From JAMQPK01 sp963782595 (GTDB lineage Bacteria > Acidobacteriota > Vicinamibacteria > Vicinamibacterales > JAMQPK01): a stretch of 64,000 nucleotides of DNA. Shown piece after piece: positions 32,222-40,258 of the stretch. Under the pieces are notes generated by a model. The model searched no databases. It had not been told where the DNA came from and saw nothing but the letters and a program-made list of their open reading frames with translations. The translations under genes and the position numbers were made by a program. How positions within the stretch are numbered: position 1 is the first letter of the stretch; each line of letters starts with the position of its first letter. The stretch spans positions 1,426,001 through 1,490,000 of the forward strand of contig CAWAKJ010000002.1 in the NCBI GenBank assembly GCA_963782595.1, written 5' to 3'.

Positions 32222-33410
32222 GCGGATGAGCAGAGTATCCACGTCGCCGACGATGAAGATCGCCGGTGAAGCGGCGAAATTGAAGCGTCAGGGCGTCGAT
32301 GTGGTCGACTTCGGCGCAGGCGAGCCGGATTTTCCGACGCCGGAGCCGGCGAAGGAGGCCGCGAAGGACGCGATCGATCAGAACTTCACCAAATACACGC
32401 CGCCCGCCGGCATTCCGGACTTGAAGCAGGCCATCTGCAACCGCTACAAGATCGATTACGGCGTCACATATTCCGAGGCCGAGTGCATCGCCACCGCCGG
32501 CGGCAAGCAGGCGCTCTACAACACGGCGATGGTGCTCTACGGACCCGGCGACGAAGTGATTACGCATGCGCCGTACTGGCCGACCATCCCCGAGCAGGTC
32601 AAGCTGGCGGACGCCCGGCCGGTCATCGTGCAGACGACGCCGGAGGACGGCTTCGCGATTCACGCCGAGGCGATCATCGCGGCTATCACGCCGCGCACGA
32701 AGGCCATCATCATCAACTCACCGGCGAACCCGACCGGAGCGGTCATCGCCGAGGAGCAGATGGTCGCAATCGCCGACGCGGCCGCAAAGCGTGGGATCTG
32801 GATGGTCGTGGACCTCTGCTACGAGAAGCTGATCTACGACAACGTCCCCCACAACCTCGTGAAAGTGCTCACCGATCGCATGCGCGATCGCACGGTGATT
32901 TGCGGGTCGGCCTCGAAGGCGTATTCGATGACGGGCTGGCGCTGCGGCTGGATGCTCGCGCCGAAGGAAGTGGTGGCGGCAGCCGACACTCTGCAGGGAC
33001 ATTCGACGTCGAACATCGCGTCGATCACTCAGAAGGCAGCGCTCCAGGCCTTGACGGGATCGCAGGACCCGGTCGGCGCCATGTTGAGCGAGTACAAGAA
33101 CCGGCGCGATAAGCTGATGGGCTGGTTCTCGGAAGATCCGCGGATCGAGTGCGTCAAGCCGCGCGGTGCGTTCTACCTGTTCCCGCGCATCACCAAGGTG
33201 CTGGAATCGACGGGCATCGCCAGCACCGCAGACTTCTCCCAGATGCTGCTCGACGAGGCGCGCGTAGCGCTGGCCGCGGGTGAGGGGTTCGACGCTCCGG
33301 GCTTTCTGCGTATTTCGTACGCGACCTCGATCGATCGGCTGCGCGAAGGCGCGACACGGATCCTCGAGTTCGTGAAAAAGCACGAGCGACAGGGTGCCGT
33401 CACTCGTTAG
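32211..33410 (+). CDS. Class I PLP-dependent aminotransferase (aspartate/aromatic type)
   Basis: The 399-residue fold-type I aminotransferase resembles bacterial AspC of subgroup I-gamma: N-terminal FGAGEPDFPTP, INSPANPTG, and the PLP lysine in GSASKAYSMTGWRCG. These enzymes transaminate aspartate, and some also act on prephenate or aromatic keto acids. That would supply the step not encoded in the aromatic operon here, but substrate specificity cannot be read from sequence. It overlaps coaD and the next oxidase gene. Confidence 0.92.
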   Translation: MLAERMSRVSTSPTMKIAGEAAKLKRQGVDVVDFGAGEPDFPTPEPAKEAAKDAIDQNFTKYTPPAGIPDLKQAICNRYKIDYGVTYSEAECIATAGGKQALYNTAMVLYGPGDEVITHAPYWPTIPEQVKLADARPVIVQTTPEDGFAIHAEAIIAAITPRTKAIIINSPANPTGAVIAEEQMVAIADAAAKRGIWMVVDLCYEKLIYDNVPHNLVKVLTDRMRDRTVICGSASKAYSMTGWRCGWMLAPKEVVAAADTLQGHSTSNIASITQKAALQALTGSQDPVGAMLSEYKNRRDKLMGWFSEDPRIECVKPRGAFYLFPRITKVLESTGIASTADFSQMLLDEARVALAAGEGFDAPGFLRISYATSIDRLREGATRILEFVKKHERQGAVTR

Positions 33411-34809
33411 CGTGCACACACTCCCTTCGGGGTTCATTTCACGGGTCGCCGGCATCGTCGGCGGCCCGTTCGTTCTTCAGGACGCTTCCTCCAGAAACAC
33501 CTACGGCACCGACGGCACCAAGAAGAGTATGCCGGCCGACCTCGTGGTCCTTCCCGTCTCGACGCCGGAGATCGCTCAACTCGCCAGACTGTGCAACGAC
33601 GAGCGCGTCCCGCTCATCGTCAGAGGCGCCGGCACTGGTTACACCGGTGGTGCCGTGCCGACACGCGGTGGCATGGTGATGTCGCTCGAACGGATGAACC
33701 GCATTCTGGAAATTGACGAAGTGAATCTGCTCGCGCGCGTGCAGCCGAACGTCATCACTGGCGATCTGCAGGATGCCGTTGAAAAGGTCGGCTTGTTCTA
33801 TCCACCCGATCCGGCCAGCTTGAAGCAGTCGGCGCTCGGAGGCAACGTCGCAGAGTGCGCGGGCGGGCCCCGCGCCTTCAAGTACGGCACCACGAAGAGG
33901 TACGTGCTGGCGCTCGAGGCCGTTCTCCCGACCGGTGAGGTGATTCACACCGGATCGAAGGCCGTCAAGAACGTCGTCGGCTACGACCTGACGCAACTGC
34001 TCGTCGGATCAGAGGGAACGCTCGCGATCATCACAGAGATTACGTTGCGGCTGATTCCGAAGCCCGCGGCGCACGCAACCCTGCTGGCGGAATTCGCCGA
34101 TATCTCGCACGCGGTCGAGGCGGTAACACAGCTGATCCAGCGGCGCGTCGTGCCGGCCGCGGTCGAGCTCGTGGATGCGGATTCTTTGAGGGCACTCGCC
34201 CGGCACACCGGCCGGCCCATGGCTGCGCCAGAGGCAGCCGCCGTGCTCATCGTGGAAGTCGACGGCTCCTTCGAGGCGGTCGAACCCGAGATTCTGCTGG
34301 TGGAGGAGGCCTGTCGAGCCGCGCGGGCGATTGCCATCAGGCGCGCTGCGTCGGACGCGGATCGCGACGAGATCTGGAATCTTCGACGCGAGCTGTCACC
34401 GGCCTTGAGGAGCATTTCCAGCATCAAGCTGAACAACGACGTCGTGGTCCCGCGCGGACGCGTACCCGAACTGTTCAGCCTCGTCGATGAGATCAGGCGG
34501 GAAAGCGGGCTGCCCATTGCCAGTTTCGGACATGCGGGGGACGGCAACATCCACGTCAACATCATGATTCCCGAGGATCCGAACCCGAAAGACGCGATGG
34601 AACGGGGGGAGCGTGCTGTCCGGCGGCTCTTCGAAGGGGTCGTAGCACTTGAGGGCTCGATTAGCGGCGAGCACGGGATCGGGTTTACCAAGGCGCCGTA
34701 TCTCGGCCTGGAGCTTTCGCGCGACGAGATCGCGCTGATGCAGCGTATCAAGGCGGCGTTCGATCCGCGGGGCATCCTCAATCCGGGTAAGATCTTTCCG
34801 GATGAATAA
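33394..34809 (+). CDS. FAD-binding oxidase, GlcD (glycolate/lactate dehydrogenase) family
   Basis: The 471-residue flavoprotein has the FAD-binding PCMH fold (VPLIVRGAGTGYTGGAVP, ALGGNVAECAGGPRAFKYG, NVVGYDLTQLLVGSEGTLAII). Its C-terminal domain contains SFGHAGDGNIHVN and SGEHGIGFTK. It oxidises a 2-hydroxy acid such as glycolate or D-lactate. Partner GlcE/GlcF subunits are not adjacent. The GTG at 33394 overlaps the aminotransferase by 17 bases; a GTG at 33412 is possible. Confidence 0.9.
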   Translation: MPSLVSVHTLPSGFISRVAGIVGGPFVLQDASSRNTYGTDGTKKSMPADLVVLPVSTPEIAQLARLCNDERVPLIVRGAGTGYTGGAVPTRGGMVMSLERMNRILEIDEVNLLARVQPNVITGDLQDAVEKVGLFYPPDPASLKQSALGGNVAECAGGPRAFKYGTTKRYVLALEAVLPTGEVIHTGSKAVKNVVGYDLTQLLVGSEGTLAIITEITLRLIPKPAAHATLLAEFADISHAVEAVTQLIQRRVVPAAVELVDADSLRALARHTGRPMAAPEAAAVLIVEVDGSFEAVEPEILLVEEACRAARAIAIRRAASDADRDEIWNLRRELSPALRSISSIKLNNDVVVPRGRVPELFSLVDEIRRESGLPIASFGHAGDGNIHVNIMIPEDPNPKDAMERGERAVRRLFEGVVALEGSISGEHGIGFTKAPYLGLELSRDEIALMQRIKAAFDPRGILNPGKIFPDE

Positions 34810-35170
34810 GGTCGTCGCGGTCATTGGCGCGTCCTCCGATCCCCGGAAGTTCGGCAATCGCGCCGTGCGCGCCTACAGGCGGCAGGGCTATATCGTCGTA
34901 CCGATCAATCCAACCGAGCCGCAGATCGAGGGTTTGAAGACGTACGCGTCTGTGCTGGACGTGCTCGAACCCATCGAGATCGCCACTTTCTACGTGCCAC
35001 CCGATATAGGGATGACGGTCATGCCCGAGGTCGCCCGCAAGCGGATTCCAGAGGTGTGGCTGAACCCAGGGGCCGAAAGCGACGAGCTGATTCAGCTCGC
35101 CCGGTCTCTCGACATCGAACCGATCGTTGCCTGCAGCATCATCGGGATCGGCGAGAACCCTTACGTGTAA
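34802..35170 (+). CDS. CoA-binding (YccU-like) protein
   Basis: The 122-residue protein is a single Rossmann-type CoA-binding domain (VVAVIGASSDPRKFGNRA, VPINPTEPQIEGLKTYASV, EVWLNPGAESDEL). The family resembles the N-terminal domain of acyl-CoA synthetase subunits, but its role is unknown. It overlaps the oxidase gene by eight bases and ends two bases before the rho promoter. Confidence 0.9.
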   Translation: MNKVVAVIGASSDPRKFGNRAVRAYRRQGYIVVPINPTEPQIEGLKTYASVLDVLEPIEIATFYVPPDIGMTVMPEVARKRIPEVWLNPGAESDELIQLARSLDIEPIVACSIIGIGENPYV

Positions 35171-35171
35171 C

Positions 35172-35259
35172 TTGACAACGACGGGGATGGGGCCCTATAC
35201 TCAAGGACGTCGTTATTTCCTGTCTGATTGGGACGCGGGTGTTTTCTCTCAGTCCCGCG
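35172..35259 (+). promoter_or_regulatory. rho promoter and leader hairpin
   Basis: TTGACA (35172-35177) and TATACT (35196-35201), 18 bases apart, form one of the best sigma-70 promoters in the window; the start would be near 35208. In the transcribed leader, CGCGGG (35234-35239) pairs with CCCGCG (35254-35259). About 160 bases lie between the start site and the ATG at 35369. E. coli rho is autoregulated by premature termination in its leader, so similar control is plausible here. Confidence 0.75.
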
Positions 35260-35368
35260 GTGTTGATAAGCACAGATTTCCCCGCAATTTGATCACACTT
35301 TCAGTTTTGTTTTCGGAAGAGCAGCGCGTAGCACGCGCACCACACCCCCAAACAACCAGCACGAGTCT

Positions 35369-35669
35369 ATGCCCACAAATCACAAGCGCCAAAATCCGGC
35401 GCCGCGCGGTTCTGCCAGCGAGCTAGCGGCGTCCCCAGAACAACCCACGACTACGACCGACGCGCCCGCCGCCGAGACAGCGGCCGCGCCGCCCGACTTG
35501 TCCGCCGAAGCGCGTAGCGCGAAGGTGGAAGCTGCAGCCGCAGCCGCCGCCGGCCGCGCAGCCGCCATCCCAACAACCGCCGCAACCGCAGCAATCCCCG
35601 CAGCAACAGCGTCAGCAACAGCAGGGACAGCGGCGCGGGGAAGGGCTCAACATCGGCGAGCTGAAGGAC
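35369..35669 (+). other. Apparent frameshifted 5' coding part of rho (Ala/Gln/Pro-rich extension)
   Basis: An ATG at 35369 opens a frame encoding PTNHKRQNPAPRGSASELAA and then an Ala-rich stretch. The rho frame, open without a start codon from 35427, encodes PPQPQQSPQQQRQQQQ, then GQRRGEGLNIGELKDM, directly joined to the recognised rho start region. GELKDMSIQKL aligns with the first residues of E. coli Rho. A one-base frame change between about 35520 and 35600 would join the two into one protein. It may be a sequencing error, a mutation or programmed slippage. Confidence 0.6.
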
Positions 35670-36899
35670 ATGAGCATCCAAAAGCTCACGCAGATCGCCA
35701 AAGAATTGAATGTTGCCGGTGCGACCGGTATGCGCAAGCAGGAGCTGATTTTCCAGATCCTCAAGGCGCAGACCGAGCAGAGCGGCTTCATCTTCTCGGA
35801 AGGGGTGCTCGAAGTACTCCCCGACGGATTCGGGTTCCTGCGCGCCCCCGACTACAACTACCTGCCGGGTCCCGACGACATCTACGTCTCGCCGTCGCAG
35901 ATTCGCAAATTCGACCTGCAGACGGGCGACACGGTGTCGGGGCAGATTCGCCCGCCGAAAGAGGGCGAGCGCTACTTTGCGCTCATCAAGGTCGAAGCCG
36001 TCAACTTCGAACAGCCGGAGCAGGCGCGCGACAAGCTGTTCTTCGAAAACCTGACGCCCCTCTATCCCCAGGAGCGGCTCAAGCTCGAGACGTCGGGCGA
36101 AAACCTCTCGGCGCGCGTCATGGATTTGTGGACGCCCATCGGCAAAGGGCAGCGCGGCCTCATCGTGGCACCGCCCCGCACCGGTAAAACCATGCTGCTG
36201 CAGAACATTGCGCAGTCGGTCGTGCAGAACCACCCGGAAGTGTTCCTCATCGTGCTGCTCATCGACGAGCGGCCCGAAGAAGTCACCGACATGCAGCGTT
36301 CGGTTGACGGCGAAGTGATTTCGTCGACGTTCGACGAGCCGGCCCAGCGCCACGTGCAGGTCGCCGAAATGGTCATCGAGAAGGCAAAGCGTCTTGTCGA
36401 GCACAAGAAGGACGTACTGATTCTGCTTGACTCGGTGACGCGCCTTGCGCGCGCCTACAACACGGTGATCCCGCCGTCAGGCAAGGTGCTGTCGGGCGGT
36501 CTCGACTCGAACGCGCTGCAGAAACCCAAGCGGTTCTTCGGCGCCGCGCGCAATATCGAAGAAGGCGGGTCGCTCACGATCATCGCCACGGCGCTCATCG
36601 ACACCGGTTCGCGGATGGACGACGTCATCTTTGAAGAGTTCAAGGGGACGGGCAACATGGAAATCCACCTCGACCGGAAGCTCGCCGACAAACGCGTGTT
36701 TCCCGCGATCGATCTGCAGAAGAGCGGCACTCGCAAGGAAGAGCTGCTCATCCCGAAAGACGATCTCAACCGCATCTGGGTGCTCCGCAAGGTCCTCAAT
36801 CCGTTGTCTCCTGTCGAAGCGATGGAACTGCTCCTCGACAAGATGGGCAAGACGAAGGGCAACACCGAGTTCCTGTCGGCCATGCAAAAAATGGGGTAG
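35670..36899 (+). CDS. rho: Transcription termination factor Rho
   Basis: The 409-residue hexameric RNA-dependent ATPase ends untranslated transcripts. The N-terminal RNA-binding region (TQIAKELNVAGATGMRKQEL, GVLEVLPDGFGFLR, YVSPSQIRKFDLQTGD) is followed by Walker A APPRTGKT (about 165-172), Walker B VLILLDSVTRLARA and the R-loop. ATG 35670 is the first in-frame start, but AAGGA lies only two bases upstream. In-frame codons before it are coding-like, so the native protein is probably longer and starts at 35369 after a frame change. Confidence 0.95.
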   Translation: MSIQKLTQIAKELNVAGATGMRKQELIFQILKAQTEQSGFIFSEGVLEVLPDGFGFLRAPDYNYLPGPDDIYVSPSQIRKFDLQTGDTVSGQIRPPKEGERYFALIKVEAVNFEQPEQARDKLFFENLTPLYPQERLKLETSGENLSARVMDLWTPIGKGQRGLIVAPPRTGKTMLLQNIAQSVVQNHPEVFLIVLLIDERPEEVTDMQRSVDGEVISSTFDEPAQRHVQVAEMVIEKAKRLVEHKKDVLILLDSVTRLARAYNTVIPPSGKVLSGGLDSNALQKPKRFFGAARNIEEGGSLTIIATALIDTGSRMDDVIFEEFKGTGNMEIHLDRKLADKRVFPAIDLQKSGTRKEELLIPKDDLNRIWVLRKVLNPLSPVEAMELLLDKMGKTKGNTEFLSAMQKMG

Positions 36900-36905
36900 C
36901 GTCAA

Positions 36906-37136
36906 ATGGGGACGGTCATTCGAGTTCGTCAGAACGGTCCCTATCGGATCGAAGACGAGGATGTCACTGTCCTCGACTGGAACGGCAATCCGTACACGAT
37001 CACGAAGCGGCCGATTGCCCTGTGCCGATGCGGGGCGTCCACCACCAAGCCGTTCTGCGACGGCACGCATTCCAAAATCGGATTCGAAGCGGCTGAAGCC
37101 GCCGTGCCGGGGTCGGAAGACAAGCCGGCGCAATAA
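36906..37136 (+). CDS. CDGSH iron-sulfur domain protein
   Basis: The 76-residue protein has the CDGSH-type [2Fe-2S] ligand set Cys40-x-Cys42, Cys51 and His55 (CRCGASTTKPFCDGTH). Single-domain bacterial members are small cytoplasmic electron carriers or redox sensors of unclear role. The ATG lies seven bases after the rho stop, so it is probably co-transcribed with rho. It is convergent with the permease gene. Confidence 0.9.
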   Translation: MGTVIRVRQNGPYRIEDEDVTVLDWNGNPYTITKRPIALCRCGASTTKPFCDGTHSKIGFEAAEAAVPGSEDKPAQ

Positions 37137-37145
37137 CGAACAACC

Positions 37146-39809
37146 TTATTCGACCCTGAGTGCTGTCATCGGATTGATGCGCGACGCCCGGTGTGCGGGG
37201 AGATAGCACGCGATCAGTGACGCTGCCGACAACAGCGCTGAGACGGCAATGTAGGTAAGGGGATCGGTCGCCGAGACACCGTACAACGCACCGCCAAGAA
37301 TCGCCGCTGCCGCCAGGCTCATTGCCAGCCCAATCACCAGGCCCACAGCCGTCAACGTGAACCCATCTCGGAGGGCGCTGGCCATGACCTGTCTGGCGGA
37401 TGCGCCGAGCGCTATGCGAAGCCCCAACTCGCGCGTCCGGCGGCGCATGTCGAACGACACAGCGGCGTACTGGCCAATCGCGGCGATGAAAAGCGACACG
37501 CCGGCAAACAACATCAGCAGAGTTGTCAGCACGCGAATCGGAAATGTGGTGCTGTCGATCTGTGCGTCCCACGTACGCATGGATGCAATCGGCGTCTGCG
37601 CGTTCGTCCGCCGCAGTTGCCTGGTGATCGCCGCACTGACACCATCGAGGTCGCCTGCGCATTTCACGTACAACGTGGCCTCTCCCGGCTGGAAGGGATC
37701 CTGCTGAGCAGAGAGGAGGACCATTCCCGGATGCTCTCGACGAAAGCCGCTGAAAAATATGTTGGGTGCAACGCCGACGACCTCGACTTCCTGGCGCTCG
37801 AAGAGCAGCGTCCGACCGAGCGGCGATTGCCCCGGCCACAGCTTTTCGGCAAGGTTCCGAGAGATCAATGCCGACCGGGTCGATCGAAACCGATCCTCGG
37901 GACCGAGGTCGCGTCCGACGACAGGAGTCACGCCGAGCAGCCGAAGGTAATGAGGTCCGACACGCGTGCTTTCCGCACGTATCCCAGTCGATGATCCATC
38001 AGGCAGTCCAACCGGCGCTGTCCCCGAGAACTCTCTTGGTGCGCCGCGAGCGTAGGCCACCTGGGCCACGCCCGGCACTTCGGCGACGCTTGCGCTCAGT
38101 CGTTCCAGGAGTGCCGCATTCTGTGATCGGTCGGCTGCGCTTCCCGCCGTGTTGACGGTGACCAGAAGCAGATCTCGCGTATCGAATCCGGCATCGAATT
38201 CACCGATCCGGAACAGCGAGCGATAGGCCAGTCCGGCGCTCGTAACCAACAGCACCGAAAATGCGAGCTGCAGCACGACCAATCCGCCCGTCAGCTTCGA
38301 TCGGCCGCGGACGATGGCCTGCTCGCCTGCCTTTAATGATGGAACGAGCTCCTGCCGGCACGCCCTGATCGCCGGCGCCACAGTACAGATGACCGTGCAC
38401 ACGATGGCCAGGACCAAGGCGTATCCGATAACGGTCCAGTCCGGCGTGAAGTCGGGCATTGCCGCCATGCCCTGTGTGGTCGGCGTCAGAAATCCGCCGA
38501 TGGATTTCGAGATCCACCACGCAAACAGACATGCGGCGATCCAGGCCGCGACCGACAAGGCGAGGCCCTCGGCGAGAAGGGCGCGGACGATTCGCACTCG
38601 TGAGGCGCCGAGCGACTGCCGCAACGACAGCTCGCGTTGACGTACCACGGCCCGCGCCACCAGCAGGTTCGCCACGTTCGCGCAGACGATGAGCAGCGTC
38701 ATCAGGGTGACGACCGAGAAAATGGCAAGGAAGGTGCCGCCGTTCTGAGACACGAGACTATTGCCACCGGCGGTCACCGAGTACGGGGCAAGCACTAACT
38801 TCACCTTTTGGTTCAGCCTGGGATCGGCCGTCTGCAAACGGGACCAGATGGCCGAGAGCTCGGCATGTGCCTGCTCGCGCGAGACGCCGGGTGCGAGACG
38901 TCCTGTGATGCCAACACCCATGTCCGACCGATTCCCGAACGGGCGCCCGGCGGATTGCGTCGCCGCGACCGCGCTCAAAGGCACCCAGAGATCGGCCGGC
39001 GGTACGAGGAGCATGCCTCGGAAAGGCCCGGTGACCACTCCGATGATCGTGGCCGGCTGATTGTTCAGCATCACCGGCTTGCCGACGATGTCCTCAGCCC
39101 CGTGAAAGTAGCTCTGCCATGCATGGTGGCTGATAATCGCGAGCGTACCGAACGCCCCCGAATCTGCCTCGCTCTTCGTAAAGCTGCGCCCCTTCTCGAA
39201 ACGCACGCCCAGCGTCTCGAAATAGCTCGGCGTCACGAACGCGCGGTGCAGCGCATAGCTGCCGTCATCGTGGCTCAGGGTCGCGCGATCCATGTCCCAG
39301 CCCAGCAGCGACTCGAGGGTCGTGGCGCTCTCCTGGAATGCGTCATACGCGGCGTAGCTGTTGAAGGGATCGACCCATCCCTTTTCATCGATCCAGCTGA
39401 GCGTCACGAGCCTCGGTGCAGTGACGCCGGGCGCGGGCTTCGTCAGAATCCCATGGGCGATCGAGAACACCGTCGTATTGCCGCCAATCACCAGAACAAT
39501 GAGTACCACCGCAGCAGCGCTCATGCCGGGAGCCGTCGAAAAAATGCGGCAGCCTATCCGCAGATCGTGAACGAGCTGTTCGACAGCGGTCGAAATCCAC
39601 ACTCCGCGCATCGTTTCTTTTGCGAGCGAGACGTTTCCAAATGCCCGCTTTGCCGCCCATCGCGCCGTATCCCTGGGCGCGCCACGTTCCGACAGCAGCT
39701 CCGCTTCACGCGCCAGATGGAATTGAATTTCGTCGTCCAGGTCGCGTTCGTCCTGAGCGCGACGAAGCCAGGACTTGCGTAGAACTGTCAGCAGAGTGCG
39801 CCATGTCAT
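37146..39809 (-). CDS. MacB/FtsX-like permease of the acidobacterial orphan (ADOP) type
   Basis: The 887-residue membrane protein begins with a soluble N-terminal segment rich in Arg/Glu (RRAQDERDLDDEIQFHLARE). Two FtsX-like permease halves follow, each with a periplasmic MacB-like domain and several membrane segments (VTLMTLLIVCANVANLLVARA and the C-terminal LLMLFAGVSLFIAAIGQYAAV). No ATPase gene is nearby, as is typical of this family. GGGAG lies eight bases before the ATG. It lies 33 bases downstream of padR on the same strand and is likely regulated by it. Substrate unknown. Confidence 0.88.
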   Translation of the reverse strand: MTWRTLLTVLRKSWLRRAQDERDLDDEIQFHLAREAELLSERGAPRDTARWAAKRAFGNVSLAKETMRGVWISTAVEQLVHDLRIGCRIFSTAPGMSAAAVVLIVLVIGGNTTVFSIAHGILTKPAPGVTAPRLVTLSWIDEKGWVDPFNSYAAYDAFQESATTLESLLGWDMDRATLSHDDGSYALHRAFVTPSYFETLGVRFEKGRSFTKSEADSGAFGTLAIISHHAWQSYFHGAEDIVGKPVMLNNQPATIIGVVTGPFRGMLLVPPADLWVPLSAVAATQSAGRPFGNRSDMGVGITGRLAPGVSREQAHAELSAIWSRLQTADPRLNQKVKLVLAPYSVTAGGNSLVSQNGGTFLAIFSVVTLMTLLIVCANVANLLVARAVVRQRELSLRQSLGASRVRIVRALLAEGLALSVAAWIAACLFAWWISKSIGGFLTPTTQGMAAMPDFTPDWTVIGYALVLAIVCTVICTVAPAIRACRQELVPSLKAGEQAIVRGRSKLTGGLVVLQLAFSVLLVTSAGLAYRSLFRIGEFDAGFDTRDLLLVTVNTAGSAADRSQNAALLERLSASVAEVPGVAQVAYARGAPREFSGTAPVGLPDGSSTGIRAESTRVGPHYLRLLGVTPVVGRDLGPEDRFRSTRSALISRNLAEKLWPGQSPLGRTLLFERQEVEVVGVAPNIFFSGFRREHPGMVLLSAQQDPFQPGEATLYVKCAGDLDGVSAAITRQLRRTNAQTPIASMRTWDAQIDSTTFPIRVLTTLLMLFAGVSLFIAAIGQYAAVSFDMRRRTRELGLRIALGASARQVMASALRDGFTLTAVGLVIGLAMSLAAAAILGGALYGVSATDPLTYIAVSALLSAASLIACYLPAHRASRINPMTALRVE

Positions 39810-39842
39810 CTCGGTCTCCCTGGTGCTCCGCGTTGAGCCGCC

Positions 39843-40181
39843 TTAGACGGGATCGAGCACTCGGCCGATGGCTTCGGTGAGCCGCTGCCAGCGCGTCCGC
39901 TCGGAGCGGAGCTGCCGGCGACCGGCGGCCGTCAGGCGGTAATACTTCGCGCGCTGCTTGTTGTCGGAGAGCTTCCATTCGGACGCGAGCCACCCCTGCT
40001 TCTCGAGACGATGGAGCGCCGGATACAGCGATCCATGATCGACCTGGAGCACGTCGTGCGAGCTGGCCGAGATGGCCACCTTGATGCCATGGCCATGCTG
40101 CGGCCCCCATTGGAGGGTCCGGAGAATCAGCAAATCGAGCGTGCCCTGGAGGAGGTCGAGGCGTGAAGACGTTTTGGGCAT
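39843..40181 (-). CDS. PadR family transcriptional regulator
   Basis: The 112-residue winged-helix protein has the PadR pattern LLQGTLDLLILRTLQWGPQHGHGI, LQVDHGSLYPALHRLEKQGWL and AKYYRLTAAGRRQL. It is probably a repressor of the following permease gene and of itself. The ATG at 40181 sets the family-typical N-terminus MPKTSSRLDLLQGTLD; the open frame extends upstream across a palindromic operator but without homology. A small ligand is usual for the family but cannot be predicted. Confidence 0.92.
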   Translation of the reverse strand: MPKTSSRLDLLQGTLDLLILRTLQWGPQHGHGIKVAISASSHDVLQVDHGSLYPALHRLEKQGWLASEWKLSDNKQRAKYYRLTAAGRRQLRSERTRWQRLTEAIGRVLDPV

Positions 40182-40194
40182 GAATGTAGAAGAC

Positions 40195-40229
40195 AATCTA
40201 CTACCATAGGTAGTCGGATGTCCACTACC
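40195..40229 (-). promoter_or_regulatory. Candidate padR promoter with ACTACC-ATA-GGTAGT operator
   Basis: On the minus strand TGGACA (40219-40224) and TAGATT (40195-40200) are 18 bases apart. A palindrome ACTACC-ATA-GGTAGT (40200-40214) occupies the spacer, and another ACTACC half-site follows at 40224-40229. A bound regulator would block polymerase. PadR proteins commonly bind such short palindromes near their own promoter. The assignment is by inspection. Confidence 0.6.
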
Positions 40230-40258
40230 TGGCCCGAATGGCGACCGGGCCTTGGGGT

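Noticed and set aside
35670..36187. Continuation of the 35369 frame through the rho gene as a separate protein.
   Set aside because: Beyond about 35600 it is out of frame with well-conserved rho sequence and its composition becomes Arg/His/Gln-rich shadow.
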